This document shows, one piece after another, positions 36,662 through 46,929 of a stretch of DNA of 64,000 nucleotides. The translations under genes were made by a program, and so were the position numbers. Under the pieces are notes generated by a model. The model was not told the origin of the DNA. It did not search any database and saw only the letters and a list, made by a program, of their open reading frames with translations. Source of the stretch: Flagellimonas spongiicola (GTDB lineage Bacteria > Bacteroidota > Bacteroidia > Flavobacteriales > Flavobacteriaceae); contig NZ_JAMFMA010000001.1 of NCBI RefSeq assembly GCF_023502425.1, positions 1,116,001 through 1,180,000 on the forward strand, given 5' to 3'. Every line of letters begins with the position of its first letter. The stretch's first letter is position 1.

Positions 36662-37523
36662 TGGCGCGTTTTGAACTGTGTTTTACATTAAAACTTGAAC
36701 CTTCAAGATTGACTTTTCTAAGTTTCGAGGTCATTATTTCCGTCAACATCTTGTGGTACGATTCAAAGTTGTTCAGGTTTTTATGACCACCCCCGATAAC
36801 CGTATACAACTTGGTTGTTTTGGGTTTTATTTTTGATAGTCGAACACTAGTTTTATAAGGTATTAAGCGATCATCCGTACCATGTATAATATGGATAGGA
36901 CAATTCACATATTTCAACCATTTGTAGGTAGGCATTGGAAACTTTATCAATATGGATAATGGCATAAATGGAATGTACTTTTTAGCCACCTTGCTCAAGC
37001 TGTAGTATGGAGCGTCCAAAATCAACATTCTAGGATTGTTCATTGATGCTAGTTTAGCAGCAAACCCAGACCCCATTGATCTACCATAAAGAATGATATA
37101 TTTTTCAGGCACCTTTTCCTTTATCTTATTATAGATAACCTGCATATCACGTTTTACCGCTTTTTGAGTTCTACGGCCTGTACTTTTCCCAAAGCCTCGA
37201 TAGTCTACCATAATGACATCATACCCATGTCTTGTAAAATCAACCGCAAACTTTCCCCATCCTTTAATGCTTTTGGAATTACCCTTTAGGTAGAAAACCA
37301 CACCTTTTGGATTATCCGTTTTAAAGCGAAGTCCATTTATAGTTGCACCATCCCTAGTTTCAATATTGTATTCGTCTATTTCTTGGTTATTGTAATAAAA
37401 CTGGAAATCATCCGGTAACTTTTCAGGTTTAAAAAGAAAATAATCCTGAAGAAAATACAATAGTACACTGATGAGCACATAAATTGCCAGAACGGTAAGT
37501 AGAACAGTCAACCAGTTTGCCAT
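36648..37523 (-). CDS. Alpha/beta hydrolase, membrane-anchored (first of a tandem pair)
   Basis: A 291-residue homologue of the next gene, with an N-terminal anchor (LLTVLAIYVLISVLLYFL). Motifs: VVFYLKGNSKS replaces the usual HGN with KGN at the oxyanion loop; YGRSMGSGFAAK (Ser), IIHGTDDRLIP (Asp), IGGGHKNLN (His). The C-terminal tail is long and basic (KRANAKA end). The His-to-Lys change in the oxyanion loop is the main difference from its twin. Confidence 0.87.
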   Translation of the reverse strand: MANWLTVLLTVLAIYVLISVLLYFLQDYFLFKPEKLPDDFQFYYNNQEIDEYNIETRDGATINGLRFKTDNPKGVVFYLKGNSKSIKGWGKFAVDFTRHGYDVIMVDYRGFGKSTGRRTQKAVKRDMQVIYNKIKEKVPEKYIILYGRSMGSGFAAKLASMNNPRMLILDAPYYSLSKVAKKYIPFMPLSILIKFPMPTYKWLKYVNCPIHIIHGTDDRLIPYKTSVRLSKIKPKTTKLYTVIGGGHKNLNNFESYHKMLTEIMTSKLRKVNLEGSSFNVKHSSKRANAKA

Positions 37524-37790
37524 TCACATAAGTATTTGTTCCAAAATACAAAAAATTCAATTGTTGATGTAAGAAGCTTTAAAAACGGCGCTTCTTGAAC
37601 AAAATGAATCTTGTCTACTTGAATTATAAGTCATTCGATAAACGGTTGTGACGCGCTTAATGGGCACAATTTCACCACAGGATATTCTACTTACCCAACA
37701 TTACATGTGATTCATCGATTTATTCAGAATATTCCAAAGCCAATCTCGTTCTTAGAGTGAACTTTTGAGTTCCCCAAATCCTAAATTGAA

Positions 37791-38273
37791 ATGAACTTAG
37801 TCAAGAATTTCTTAAGTTGGCGTGTTAATAACATCCTGATTTTCATTATCCTTTTACTTTTGTCCGTGTCCAATTTCTATGGATTGTTTACAAACAAATT
37901 CTATTTTCTAAAACCGGACAATTATATATTTCCACTGTTCTCCATTATTCATTTTATCTACCTCTATGTAGTTTGGTTTAAGATTACAGAAAAAGAAATG
38001 CCAGATCCTAAAATGCGGAATTTGGAGTACATATTATACGCCGTAATGATTGTTTATGTCTTCAAAATTTATGACTCTTTTTTAATTTTGGGTTCAACTT
38101 CAGACTATGTAAACTCAGTAATTCCGGCTACTTTTATGCCCATGGCAATTTCTATACTAATCTTGTATTGTTTACTGGCCCTATTGACTTTGGTGTCCTT
38201 TTGGTATCGTAAACAACTCATTGGCAGTTATAATTTTGAAAACTACAATGACAATTTAAATCTATGGATGTAG
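37791..38273 (+). CDS. Four-helix integral membrane protein, unknown function
   Basis: A 160-residue hydrophobic protein with about four membrane segments: residues 14-32 (NILIFIILLLLSVSNF), 45-62, 80-100 (LEYILYAVMIVYVFKIY) and 120-140 (MAISILILYCLLALLTLV). No conserved motif is recognised. It is preceded by 267 bases without a gene and converges on the MoxR-like ATPase gene with a 7-base gap. Confidence 0.65.
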   Translation: MNLVKNFLSWRVNNILIFIILLLLSVSNFYGLFTNKFYFLKPDNYIFPLFSIIHFIYLYVVWFKITEKEMPDPKMRNLEYILYAVMIVYVFKIYDSFLILGSTSDYVNSVIPATFMPMAISILILYCLLALLTLVSFWYRKQLIGSYNFENYNDNLNLWM

Positions 38274-38280
38274 CAAGTTA

Positions 38281-39759
38281 CTAGAGTCCTCGAATGTAAC
38301 TGCCGTAAAGGTCCTTAAATTGATATCCCTGGGTGAATCGTTTTTTGCTAAGCTTATTGTGTGCTACCAATCCCCATAATAAGAGTTCTTTCAAAAAATA
38401 AGAATCTTCTTTTTTGACATTGGGGTGGTATTCTTTGATTAGTTTTTGAAGCGGCACAATGGAATCCAATTTTGATTGATAGTCTATGTCATTGTCTTCA
38501 TCCAATAAATCAAATCCTTCACCTTCAAAAAACCACAATACCAAATCATCATAAACCGTTTCTTCCTCCTTACGTTCCAATTTTGCAATTTTTGGAAAGA
38601 AATTTGGAAACAAGGTTTTGATGGCTTCATCCACTAAAGATTCTGCAACGGAGCCAGCTCCCTCCTGTTCTCCTTCGTAGACTAACTCTATTTTTCCAGT
38701 AATTGAAGGGATTACGCCCATAAAATCACTTAGTCTAACAGTAGTGCTGTCAATTCCAGACCTTGCTATTCGCCTTTCAGCGGTACTCAGAAGATTTTCA
38801 AATGCAGTGATGCTCATCCGCGCACTTACACCACTTTTAGCATCAACATACTCGCTGTTTCGAGCCTCAAAACTAATTTGCTCCAATACATCCATGGCCA
38901 ATTCCGGGACATGGACCTGTTCTTTTTGCCGGCTATCCAATTTTGCTTCTTGAAGGGTGATTTTTTTGGCAATTTCCAGATCTTCTGGATAATGCGTCAA
39001 TATTTGCGAGCCAATTCTGTCCTTCAGTGGTGTTACAATACTACCTCGATTGGTATAATCTTCAGGATTCGCAGTAAAAACAAATTGTAAATCCAAGGAT
39101 AACCTTAGTTTAAAACCTCTAATCTGAATATCGCCTTCTTGAAGGATATTGAATAAGGCAACTTGGATGCGCGCCTGAAGGTCGGGAAGTTCATTAATTA
39201 CAAAAATACTTCTGTTTGCCCTGGGAATCATGCCAAAATGTATGACACGATCATCTGCATAGGACAGTTTTAGGTTTGCCGCCTTAATCGGGTCTATATC
39301 ACCTATTAAATCAGCTACTGTTACATCTGGTGTTGCCAATTTTTCATAAAACCGCTCATCTCGATGTAACCATTCAATTGGAGTATCATCGCCTTTTTCT
39401 GTAATCAACTCCTTGGCATATCGTGAAATTGGCGCAAATGGATCATCGTTGATTTCGGAACCGGCAACAATTGGAATCCACTCGTCCAACAACTGGACCA
39501 TGAGCCTGGCCAAACGCGTTTTTGCCTGACCTCTAAGTCCTAACAAATTGATGTTATGTCTTGAAAGAATCGCGCGTTCCAATTCAGGTATTACAGAATT
39601 TTCATAGCCCCAAACACCATGAAAGGTTTCTTCACCTTTCTTTATACTTTCTAAAAGATTCTCCCTAAGCTCATCTTTAATGCTTTTATGGGAATACCCA
39701 GCCTTAATCAACTGGCCAAGGGTCTTTATTTTTTCATGCGTTGTAATCGCCATCTTCAC
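38281..39759 (-). CDS. MoxR/ChlI-like AAA+ ATPase
   Basis: A 492-residue AAA+ protein of the magnesium-chelatase I/MoxR group. Walker A is a variant, LLGLRGQAKTRLARLM (about 78-93); Walker B is RSIFVINELPDL, with Asn-Glu instead of Asp-Glu; sensor 1 is VFTANPEDYTNRG. The C-terminal third is helical. It lies 2 bases downstream of the vWA gene. Such ATPase/vWA pairs act as chaperone-like remodelling machines; the client here is unknown. No tetrapyrrole pathway genes are nearby, so chlorophyll synthesis is not implied. Confidence 0.88.
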   Translation of the reverse strand: MKMAITTHEKIKTLGQLIKAGYSHKSIKDELRENLLESIKKGEETFHGVWGYENSVIPELERAILSRHNINLLGLRGQAKTRLARLMVQLLDEWIPIVAGSEINDDPFAPISRYAKELITEKGDDTPIEWLHRDERFYEKLATPDVTVADLIGDIDPIKAANLKLSYADDRVIHFGMIPRANRSIFVINELPDLQARIQVALFNILQEGDIQIRGFKLRLSLDLQFVFTANPEDYTNRGSIVTPLKDRIGSQILTHYPEDLEIAKKITLQEAKLDSRQKEQVHVPELAMDVLEQISFEARNSEYVDAKSGVSARMSITAFENLLSTAERRIARSGIDSTTVRLSDFMGVIPSITGKIELVYEGEQEGAGSVAESLVDEAIKTLFPNFFPKIAKLERKEEETVYDDLVLWFFEGEGFDLLDEDNDIDYQSKLDSIVPLQKLIKEYHPNVKKEDSYFLKELLLWGLVAHNKLSKKRFTQGYQFKDLYGSYIRGL

Positions 39760-39761
39760 TG

Positions 39762-40928
39762 TTATCCTTTAATTCTTTTTCTTCTGTTTTGTTCGTAATC
39801 CTCGAAAATCATTTCACCTAAACCTTTAAGGCCTGTATAAAATGCTTTTCCTTTGTTTGCTTTGGTAAACTCACGCACAAATTTCATCAGGTACGGGTCC
39901 TCTGCAATCATAAATGTGGTAATCGGAATATGCAATTTTCTTGCTTGCTGTGCCATGTTGTAGCATTTTTCAACGATATACTCATCCAATCCAACACTGT
40001 TTTTGTAGTAATCCCCATTTGGTAGCCGTAAACAGGAAGGCTTACCATCTGTTATCATGAAAATTTGCTTATTGGTATTCCGTTTCCTTCTTAGCATGTC
40101 CATTGCAAGTTGCAATCCCGCTACGGTATTGGTATGATAAGGTCCTACTTTAAGATAGGGCAATTCCTTAATGGAAATAGGCCAAGCATCATTCCCAAAG
40201 ACCAAAATGTCCAAAGTATCCTTCGGGTATCGTGTAGTTATCAACTCGGCAAGAGCCATGGCCACCTTCTTTGCAGGGGTTATGCGATCTTCGCCGTATA
40301 GAATCATACTATGGCTGATATCTATCATCAAAACCGTACTCATCTGCGCTTTATACTGAGTATCTTCTACCACCAAGTCCTCTTCACGCAATGAAAAATT
40401 ATCCAGACCATGATTCACCTGTGCGTTCTTCAGGCTTTCTGTCATTGAAATATGTTCCAAGGCATCGCCAAAACGGTATTCCCTGAACTCACCAGTATGC
40501 TCATCTCCCCTACCAGATTTACCCGTTTTATGGTTACCGGAGCCGCTTCGTTTTAATTTCCCAAAAATTTGGTCAAGTGCGCGTTGCCGCAACATGCGTT
40601 CTAGTTTCGCGGTTATGGAAAATCCACTATTCCCCTCACCCTCATCCCCTTCGTCACCCTCAGTTCCTGCTTCATTGTTGTCCAAATCAATTTCTTCTCG
40701 AATAAACCCCTTTGCCTTTAGCTCTTCGATAAAATCATCAATAGTATAGTCATCGTCGGTTAACTCATACTCCTTGTCCAACTCGCGCAGCCAATCCAAG
40801 GCTTCTTCCACATCCCCAGAGGTATGGGTAATCAGTTCTTGAAAAATCTCGAATAGTTTTTCAAAAGGAGTTTGATGAGGTGCTTCGTAAGTAGTAAAGC
40901 GAAATCCCTTTCTAGTGTTCATAGCCAT
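39762..40928 (-). CDS. vWA-domain partner of the MoxR-like ATPase
   Basis: A 388-residue cytoplasmic protein. The N-terminal 180 residues are charged, with an acidic Gly/Glu/Asp linker (about 95-110). The vWA domain (about 195-370) has VLMIDISHSM (DxSxS), MITDGKPSCLRLPNG (Asp of the metal site) and TTFMIAEDPYLMKFV. It is the first gene of a two-gene unit with the AAA+ gene, separated by 2 bases, a classic MoxR-vWA arrangement. Metal-dependent adaptor function is inferred from the family. Confidence 0.88.
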   Translation of the reverse strand: MAMNTRKGFRFTTYEAPHQTPFEKLFEIFQELITHTSGDVEEALDWLRELDKEYELTDDDYTIDDFIEELKAKGFIREEIDLDNNEAGTEGDEGDEGEGNSGFSITAKLERMLRQRALDQIFGKLKRSGSGNHKTGKSGRGDEHTGEFREYRFGDALEHISMTESLKNAQVNHGLDNFSLREEDLVVEDTQYKAQMSTVLMIDISHSMILYGEDRITPAKKVAMALAELITTRYPKDTLDILVFGNDAWPISIKELPYLKVGPYHTNTVAGLQLAMDMLRRKRNTNKQIFMITDGKPSCLRLPNGDYYKNSVGLDEYIVEKCYNMAQQARKLHIPITTFMIAEDPYLMKFVREFTKANKGKAFYTGLKGLGEMIFEDYEQNRRKRIKG

Positions 40929-40997
40929 TACATAAAAATACGCTATTTAGCTGTAAACCTTACAGGATTAGAAAAACCTTAACGCTAGTGTTTAAGC

Positions 40998-41597
40998 TTA
41001 CTGATGCCTACCTTGTAGTGTTTTTACAATGTCGTTGAGACTGTATCCTTTGGCCTGAAGAAGAATCAAATAATGAAACAATAGGTCGGCACTTTCATTA
41101 AGAAATAGCTCGTCGTTATCGTCTTTTGCTTCTATTACGGTTTCAACCGCTTCCTCTCCTACTTTTTGAGCTATCTTGTTAATACCTTTTCGGAACAACG
41201 ATGCGACATAACTATTAGGGTCTTCTGAATTATCTTTTCTTGATGCGATAATCATTTCCAACTTAGACAAAAAACCATATTCTTGGTCGTTAGTACCACC
41301 CCAGCAGGTAGCGGTTCCTTTGTGACAAGTCGGACCTTGAGGATGCACAAAAACCAAAAGCGTATCCTTATCACAATCATTTTGGATATCCACTAACTGC
41401 AAATAATTACCACTCTCCTCTCCTTTTGTCCACAATCGGTTCTTACTTCTGCTGTAAAATGTAACTTTTTTGGTTTTTAAGGTGACGTCTAAGGCTTCTT
41501 GGTTCATGTAGCCCAACATCAGCACATTTTTAGTTTGTGCATCTTGAATTATCGCTGGTACCAAACCTTCACCACTTTTTGAAAAATCTACATTCAT
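40998..41597 (-). CDS. hisIE: Bifunctional phosphoribosyl-AMP cyclohydrolase / phosphoribosyl-ATP pyrophosphatase HisIE
   Basis: A 199-residue fusion for steps 2 and 3 of histidine synthesis. The HisI domain (1-110) shows MLGYMNQEALDVTL, WTKGEESGNYLQLVD and zinc-ligand motif CHKGTATCWGG; the HisE domain (115-199) shows SYVASLFRKGINKIAQKVGEEAVETVI. The last gene of the his operon; hisF ends 29 bases upstream. Confidence 0.96.
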   Translation of the reverse strand: MNVDFSKSGEGLVPAIIQDAQTKNVLMLGYMNQEALDVTLKTKKVTFYSRSKNRLWTKGEESGNYLQLVDIQNDCDKDTLLVFVHPQGPTCHKGTATCWGGTNDQEYGFLSKLEMIIASRKDNSEDPNSYVASLFRKGINKIAQKVGEEAVETVIEAKDDNDELFLNESADLLFHYLILLQAKGYSLNDIVKTLQGRHQ

Positions 41598-41626
41598 TAC
41601 TATGTTTTTAAATCGGTCCGAATAGC

Positions 41627-42382
41627 TTACAAACGAACTGCTATTCCATTTTCCCGTAATTCTGTTTTTAATTCCTTTATCCCGATTTCCTTAAAATGAA
41701 ATATACTAGCTGCCAAAGCGGCATCTGCTTTTCCATTTTGAAAGGTATCTGTAAAATGGGACATGTTGCCTGCCCCTCCTGATGCAATTATCGGAATGTT
41801 CACCAATTCAGACAATTTTCGAAGTGCCTGATTGGCAAATCCATTCTTTGTGCCATCATGATCCATTGATGTGAACAGTATTTCTCCAGCTCCTCGTTGT
41901 TCAACCTCCTTTGCCCATTCAAACAAATCAATTTCCGTTGGTACTTTACCTCCAACCAAATGTACTTTCCATTGGTTGTCTTTTCTTTTGGCATCAATTG
42001 CAACAACTATGCATTGGGAACCGAATTTGGCAACCAATTCATTGATCAATTCCGGACGTTTGACTGCGGAGGAATTTATGGATACTTTGTCTGCGCCATT
42101 CTTTAAGAGTATATCCACATCTTCCACGGAGGAAATACCACCGCCAACAGTAAAGGGGATGTTCACCTTTTCCCCAACATGATATACCAATTCTGCCAGT
42201 GTTTTCCGTTTTTCCTCCGTTGCTGAAATATCCAAAAAAACCAATTCATCAGCACCTTCTTGTGCATAAATTGCTGCGAGCTCGACAGGGTCACCCGCAT
42301 CACGTAAATCAACAAAATTTACACCTTTAACCGTGCGTCCGTCTTTGATGTCCAAACAAGGAATTATTCGTTTTGTGAGCAT
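41627..42382 (-). CDS. hisF: Imidazole glycerol phosphate synthase cyclase subunit HisF
   Basis: A 251-residue TIM barrel. It starts [19 protein letters not shown], with the catalytic Asp; [23 protein letters not shown] and [14 protein letters not shown] (second catalytic Asp), then [12 protein letters not shown], are all intact. It uses ammonia from HisH to make imidazole glycerol phosphate and AICAR. It lies 24 bases after the DinB-like gene that interrupts the operon. Confidence 0.97.
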   Translation of the reverse strand: MLTKRIIPCLDIKDGRTVKGVNFVDLRDAGDPVELAAIYAQEGADELVFLDISATEEKRKTLAELVYHVGEKVNIPFTVGGGISSVEDVDILLKNGADKVSINSSAVKRPELINELVAKFGSQCIVVAIDAKRKDNQWKVHLVGGKVPTEIDLFEWAKEVEQRGAGEILFTSMDHDGTKNGFANQALRKLSELVNIPIIASGGAGNMSHFTDTFQNGKADAALAASIFHFKEIGIKELKTELRENGIAVRL

Positions 42383-42406
42383 AACTACTAGGTTTAGTTC
42401 TATGGA

Positions 42407-42931
42407 CTAATTGTTCTTCTCATTTTTGGCGTTTAAATCCATTCCATCATAAAACCCTAGGTCTGAATCAAGAAACAGTTTAGTCAATAGTGCAATTTGA
42501 CCCGTATGATAGGACAAATGTTCCACGACATGAACAACAGTACCAATCCCAGAGAAATCAAAGCCCTGTACGGTTCTCACCCGTACATATTCGGATGTTG
42601 GAGTGGATTTAAAAGTTACTTTGGCCTGACCCACTGTTTGTGTAATTTTTGATAACAATTCGTCTTTGGTATAGCCACCTTTCTTGGTAAATTCTTCATC
42701 TCTAAATCGGTTATCGGGTTGATTACCCAGGGAGGAGATGGCATACTGGGTTATGTTTCCACATAAATGCAATATGAGATTGCCAATACTGTTTGACGAA
42801 TCATTGGGCCTTTTCCAAATCAATTCTTCGGATAATTTGTCGAAACAAATTTCAATCATACGAAGACTTTCATCCATACGGAATGCTGCATTTTGTAGAA
42901 ATTCCTTTTGAAATTGCTCAAGTGCTTCCAT
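42407..42931 (-). CDS. DinB/DUF1572 family protein inside the his operon
   Basis: A 174-residue four-helix-bundle protein of the DinB superfamily. [19 protein letters not shown] supplies the first metal-ligand His, and [18 protein letters not shown] supplies the later pair (HxxxH). Members are putative metal-dependent enzymes, some using bacillithiol or other low-molecular-weight thiols. It overlaps the hisA stop by 14 bases and is thus locked into the his operon, although no histidine role is known. Confidence 0.82.
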   Translation of the reverse strand: MEALEQFQKEFLQNAAFRMDESLRMIEICFDKLSEELIWKRPNDSSNSIGNLILHLCGNITQYAISSLGNQPDNRFRDEEFTKKGGYTKDELLSKITQTVGQAKVTFKSTPTSEYVRVRTVQGFDFSGIGTVVHVVEHLSYHTGQIALLTKLFLDSDLGFYDGMDLNAKNEKNN

Positions 42932-43703
42932 TATCCAAAATGTAATTTTCCAATTGTTTTAAACTTATCTTGTTCTCATAAATCGCTTTACCGATAATGG
43001 TTCCTTCGCAGCCTAATTCTTGAAGATGATATAGTTCTTTAAAAGCTGAAATTCCCCCGCTGGCTATCAAATTCACTCCAAGGACTTCTTTATCCTCTAC
43101 TCCACTTCCTGTAATACGTGTGGTTGTTTTTTTTGTCTTATCAAGGATTTTATGGTACAAATCAAATGAAGGGCCTTCCAGCATGCCGTCCTTGCTGATA
43201 TCCGTACAAATCACATAGGCTATCCCTTTTTTCAAATAGTCTTGGATAAATGGAATCAATGATAAGTTGGATTCTTCTTGCCATCCTGAAACTGCTATCT
43301 TTTCGTTGTTTGCATCAGCGCCAAGAATAATCTTATCGGCTCCATAGGTTTCCAACCATCCCAAAAACACTTGGCTGTCTTTCACTGCAATACTACCTCC
43401 TGTTATTTGATGTGCTCCTGATTCAAATGCGATATGCAAATCTTCATTTGATTTCAAACCGCCACCAAAATCAATTTTCAAATTTGTTTTGGAGGCAATT
43501 CCGTCCAATATCTTATAATTGACAATATGTTTTGATTTAGCGCCATCCAAATCTACCAAGTGCAAGTATTCAATACCATGTGCCTCAAATTGCTTGGCAA
43601 CCTCAAGTGGATTTTCGTTGTAGATGACTTTGGTGTCATAGTCACCTTTAGAAAGCCGTACACATTTACCGTCAATAATATCTATCGCAGGAATAATTCT
43701 CAT
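42918..43703 (-). CDS. hisA: Phosphoribosylformimino-AICAR ribotide isomerase HisA
   Basis: A 261-residue TIM-barrel isomerase. Motifs: [20 protein letters not shown] (catalytic Asp), [37 protein letters not shown] (second catalytic Asp) and [17 protein letters not shown]. It is a little longer than usual, with an insertion around residues 205-215 ([11 protein letters not shown]). It begins 2 bases after the GNAT gene stop. Confidence 0.95.
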   Translation of the reverse strand: MRIIPAIDIIDGKCVRLSKGDYDTKVIYNENPLEVAKQFEAHGIEYLHLVDLDGAKSKHIVNYKILDGIASKTNLKIDFGGGLKSNEDLHIAFESGAHQITGGSIAVKDSQVFLGWLETYGADKIILGADANNEKIAVSGWQEESNLSLIPFIQDYLKKGIAYVICTDISKDGMLEGPSFDLYHKILDKTKKTTTRITGSGVEDKEVLGVNLIASGGISAFKELYHLQELGCEGTIIGKAIYENKISLKQLENYILDNGST

Positions 43704-43705
43704 AT

Positions 43706-44125
43706 TCAGTCGTATTTAGCGTTATCCATGGCCATCCACATTTCAGAATCCCCTACGGTCTTAAATCCATATGATTCGTATAGACTGTGTGCATCCTTTG
43801 TCTTTAATGCCACTGTATGGACTGCTTTGATTTCTGGGAGATTCAATATATGCTTGATCAATATTTTTCCTAGACCTTTACCTTGATGCACTGGTGCAAT
43901 GATCACATCCATTAGGTAAGCGAATACCACTTCATCAGTTAATAATCTAGCAAACCCAATTAACTCATCATTTTCATTAAAAATCCCGAAGCAACGCGAA
44001 TTTGCTATTGTTTTTTTGGTCATTTCCAATGTACGATAGCCACCCCAATACGAGTCTTTTATTAACCCGTGGATTAAGGAAACGTCCATTTTGGAGGTGT
44101 CTGTTGAAATATAGTATCCCTTCAT
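43706..44125 (-). CDS. GNAT acetyltransferase inside the his operon
   Basis: A 139-residue single GNAT domain: [20 protein letters not shown] leads into the acetyl-CoA motif [16 protein letters not shown], and [17 protein letters not shown] is the C-terminal motif B region. Substrate unknown. Its ATG overlaps the hisH stop by 4 bases and hisA follows 2 bases on, so it is translationally embedded between hisH and hisA. Confidence 0.88.
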   Translation of the reverse strand: MKGYYISTDTSKMDVSLIHGLIKDSYWGGYRTLEMTKKTIANSRCFGIFNENDELIGFARLLTDEVVFAYLMDVIIAPVHQGKGLGKILIKHILNLPEIKAVHTVALKTKDAHSLYESYGFKTVGDSEMWMAMDNAKYD

Positions 44126-44709
44126 GATATTCGTTCTAGGAAGTTTTGTAAAATCACGCTTCCAATAGTGCTACTCTTTTCTGGATGAAATTGAACTCCG
44201 TAAAAATTGTCCTTGTTCAATGCTGCGCTATATTTCAAATCATAATCGCTGGTTGCAATCGTCTCATCACACAAAGAGGCATAAAAACTGTGCACTAAAT
44301 AGATATATGAATTATTGGGTGTGTTAAGGAAAAGATCGGTCTTTAACCCCTCAATTTGATTCCACCCAATTTGCGGAACTTTTACCGAATTGGAAAAGCG
44401 TCTGACATCAATGTCAAATATGCCCAAACCTTTTGTGTTTCCCTCTTCTGACGAATTGCACATCAATTGCATTCCTAAGCAAATACCAAGTACGGGTTGT
44501 TTAAGTTGCGGTATGATTTTATCCAATCCGCTTGATTTCAATTTTGTCATGGCAGAACTTGCCTCCCCCACCCCGGGGAAAATAACCTTATCCGCTGCAA
44601 GAATTTCTGAAACATTATCGGTAAGTACCGCCTTATAACCTAATCGTTCTACCGCAAAAATGATACTTTGTATGTTTCCTGCCCCGTAATCGAGTATTAC
44701 CAGTTTCAT
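44122..44709 (-). CDS. hisH: Imidazole glycerol phosphate synthase glutamine amidotransferase subunit HisH
   Basis: A 195-residue class I glutaminase. It starts LVILDYGAGNIQSI; VLGICLGMQLMCNSSEEG carries the nucleophile Cys (about residue 77), and YGVQFHPEKSS carries the His and Glu. It supplies ammonia to HisF. It lies 34 bases after hisB and overlaps the GNAT gene. Confidence 0.96.
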   Translation of the reverse strand: MKLVILDYGAGNIQSIIFAVERLGYKAVLTDNVSEILAADKVIFPGVGEASSAMTKLKSSGLDKIIPQLKQPVLGICLGMQLMCNSSEEGNTKGLGIFDIDVRRFSNSVKVPQIGWNQIEGLKTDLFLNTPNNSYIYLVHSFYASLCDETIATSDYDLKYSAALNKDNFYGVQFHPEKSSTIGSVILQNFLERIS

Positions 44710-44743
44710 CGCTACTTTTCTTTGTTAATTTAAACGTGGATGG

Positions 44744-45880
44744 TTAAAGCATTCCTTTGGTTGACGGAAGCACCATTTTTTCAACATCCCTTTTGACAGC
44801 CATTTTAATGGATTTCGCAAATGCCTTGAAAATGGCCTCAATTTTATGGTGCTCGTTTTTTCCCTCTGCCTTTACATTTAAATTGGCCTTAGCTCCATCC
44901 GTGAAGGATTTAAAAAAGTGGTGAAACATTTCCGTAGGCATATCGCCAACCATTTCTCTTTTAAAATCTGCTTCCCAAACGAGCCAATTTCTACCGCCAA
45001 AATCAATAGCTACTTGCGCTAGGCAGTCATCCATGGGTAAACAAAAACCATAGCGCTCTATGCCCAATTTATCACCCAATGCTTGATAGAAAACTTCACC
45101 CAGTGCGATCCCAGTATCTTCAATAGTATGGTGTTCATCTACATGCAGGTCTCCATTCACCTTAATAGTAAGATCCATTTGTCCATGTCTTGCAAGTTGG
45201 TCCAACATATGATCAAAAAAAGCGAGCCCTGTTTCTATTTTACATTTACCCGTGCCATCAAGATTTAATTCGATGTGAATGTCAGTTTCATTGGTCTTTC
45301 TCGTGATTTGGGCAGTACGATTATCCAGTTTTAGGAACTCATATATTTTTTCCCAGTCGTTACTTTCCAAAGCAATAAAAGGAGCCAACTCGCTCTTATT
45401 TACGGTAATTTCACCTGAGCCAAGATTTGTCTCGTCATTAATGAATATTCCTTTAGCGCCAAGGTTTTTTGCCAATTCAACATCAGTCAAACGGTCTCCA
45501 ATTACAAACGAATTTTCGAGATCATATTCTTTTGTAAAATAGTCCTTCAGTAGTCCTGTTCCAGGTTTTCGTGTATCGGCATTTTCATCTGGAAATGTCC
45601 TATCTATAAATACCTTGTCGAATTTCACACCTTCATTTTCAAAAGCCTTTAGAATGAAATTGTGTACGGGCCAAAAGGTTTCTTCCGGAAATACCTTGGT
45701 ACCCAAACCATCTTGATTGGTAATCATCACCAATTCAAAATCCAGTTCTTTGGCGATTTTTCCCAAGTATGTGAACGATTTGGGGTAGAAAATCATCTTT
45801 TCGAAAGCATCAATTTGCTCATCAACTGTTTCTTTGATGATCGTTCCATCCCTGTCAATGAAAAGTACTTTTTTAGCCAT
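44744..45880 (-). CDS. hisB: Bifunctional histidinol-phosphatase / imidazoleglycerol-phosphate dehydratase HisB
   Basis: A 378-residue fusion. The frame is open for 27 more codons upstream, but ATG 45878-45880 is chosen: it overlaps the hisC stop as TAATG and gives the conserved [13 protein letters not shown] start of the HAD phosphatase (DxDGT). The C-terminal dehydratase domain (about 185-378) has [31 protein letters not shown] and a second [15 protein letters not shown], the manganese-ligand motifs. Confidence 0.96.
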   Translation of the reverse strand: MAKKVLFIDRDGTIIKETVDEQIDAFEKMIFYPKSFTYLGKIAKELDFELVMITNQDGLGTKVFPEETFWPVHNFILKAFENEGVKFDKVFIDRTFPDENADTRKPGTGLLKDYFTKEYDLENSFVIGDRLTDVELAKNLGAKGIFINDETNLGSGEITVNKSELAPFIALESNDWEKIYEFLKLDNRTAQITRKTNETDIHIELNLDGTGKCKIETGLAFFDHMLDQLARHGQMDLTIKVNGDLHVDEHHTIEDTGIALGEVFYQALGDKLGIERYGFCLPMDDCLAQVAIDFGGRNWLVWEADFKREMVGDMPTEMFHHFFKSFTDGAKANLNVKAEGKNEHHKIEAIFKAFAKSIKMAVKRDVEKMVLPSTKGML

Positions 45881-46929
45881 TATCCTAGTGCCTTTAAGGT
45901 TGCTATTAATTTTTGATTCTCTGATGGTGTACCTATTGTAAACCGTAAAGTATTCGCGCACAGCGGTTGTGTACTTCTATTCCGTATTACGATTTTCTCG
46001 CGTAAAAGTTCATTATATCGTTTATTCGCGTCATCCACTTTCACTAGAAGAAAATTGGTATCCGTTGGGTACACAATTTTCACAAAATCCAATTCAATCA
46101 TGGCTTTGGCTAGTTTACCTCTTTCTTCCAGTATCTGTTGAACTTCTTGCTTGGTTTTATTTCCTGCCAACAGATGATCTAATGCCTTGCCCTGAGTCAA
46201 CTGATTTACATTATAAGGTGGCTTGATCTTATTCAGAATTTCTATGATAGCACTTGATGCATAGCATGTTCCAAGGCGGATGCCAGCCATACCATAGGCT
46301 TTTGAGAGCGTTTGTGTGACGATCAAATTTGGAAATTGCTCCAAAGATTCAATCCAAGATGGTGTTTTGGCAAAATCGATATAGGCTTCATCAATTACGA
46401 CAATACCGGAAAAATTTTCCAATATTTTGATCACCGCCTCTTTATCAAAAATGTTAGCTGTTGGATTATTAGGTGAGCAAATAAAAATTAATTTACTCTT
46501 TGAATCTATGGCTTTAAAAATTCTTTCAGCATCCAATTCAAAATCAGAAGTCAATAGAACTTCCTTGTTTTCAACTGCATTTATTCCTGCCAGCACCTTA
46601 TACATGCCGTACGTTGGAGGCATTGTAATTATGTTATCTACATTGGGTTCGCAAAAGGCCCTAAAAATCAAATCCAAGACTTCGTCGCTGCCATTACCCA
46701 ATAAAATTTGATCTTCCAAAACATTTTTCTGTTCTGCCAAAACAGTTTTTAGAGATCGTTGTTGCGGGTCCGGATAGCGATTGACCCCATTTTCAAATGG
46801 GTTTTCATTCGCATCCAAAAAAACCATCTGTGACCCATCTGAAACATATTCGTCCCTTGCTGATGAATAGGGTTTTAATCCCTTCACGCTGTCACGTACA
46901 AGCTTGTTCAAATCAAAATTGGAACTCAT
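45880..46929 (-). CDS. hisC: Histidinol-phosphate aminotransferase HisC
   Basis: A 349-residue fold-type I PLP aminotransferase. [19 protein letters not shown] is the substrate-binding start; [42 protein letters not shown] and [14 protein letters not shown] (PLP lysine in TLSK) are all present. It overlaps hisD by 4 bases and hisB by 1. Confidence 0.96.
   Translation of the reverse strand: MSSNFDLNKLVRDSVKGLKPYSSARDEYVSDGSQMVFLDANENPFENGVNRYPDPQQRSLKTVLAEQKNVLEDQILLGNGSDEVLDLIFRAFCEPNVDNIITMPPTYGMYKVLAGINAVENKEVLLTSDFELDAERIFKAIDSKSKLIFICSPNNPTANIFDKEAVIKILENFSGIVVIDEAYIDFAKTPSWIESLEQFPNLIVTQTLSKAYGMAGIRLGTCYASSAIIEILNKIKPPYNVNQLTQGKALDHLLAGNKTKQEVQQILEERGKLAKAMIELDFVKIVYPTDTNFLLVKVDDANKRYNELLREKIVIRNRSTQPLCANTLRFTIGTPSENQKLIATLKALG

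Noticed and set aside
37571-37596. Inverted repeat AAGAAGC/GCTTCTT in the 267-base gap before the four-helix membrane protein
   Set aside because: A 7-bp stem with a 12-base loop and no T tract is expected by chance at this AT content; no other signal in the gap.
38281-40928. Magnesium chelatase for chlorophyll synthesis
   Set aside because: The ATPase/vWA pair resembles ChlI/ChlD, but no ChlH or other tetrapyrrole gene is present and the organism type does not fit.
44744-45961. Longer HisB start at 45961
   Set aside because: It would overlap hisC by 82 bases and add 27 residues before the conserved [13 protein letters not shown] start.
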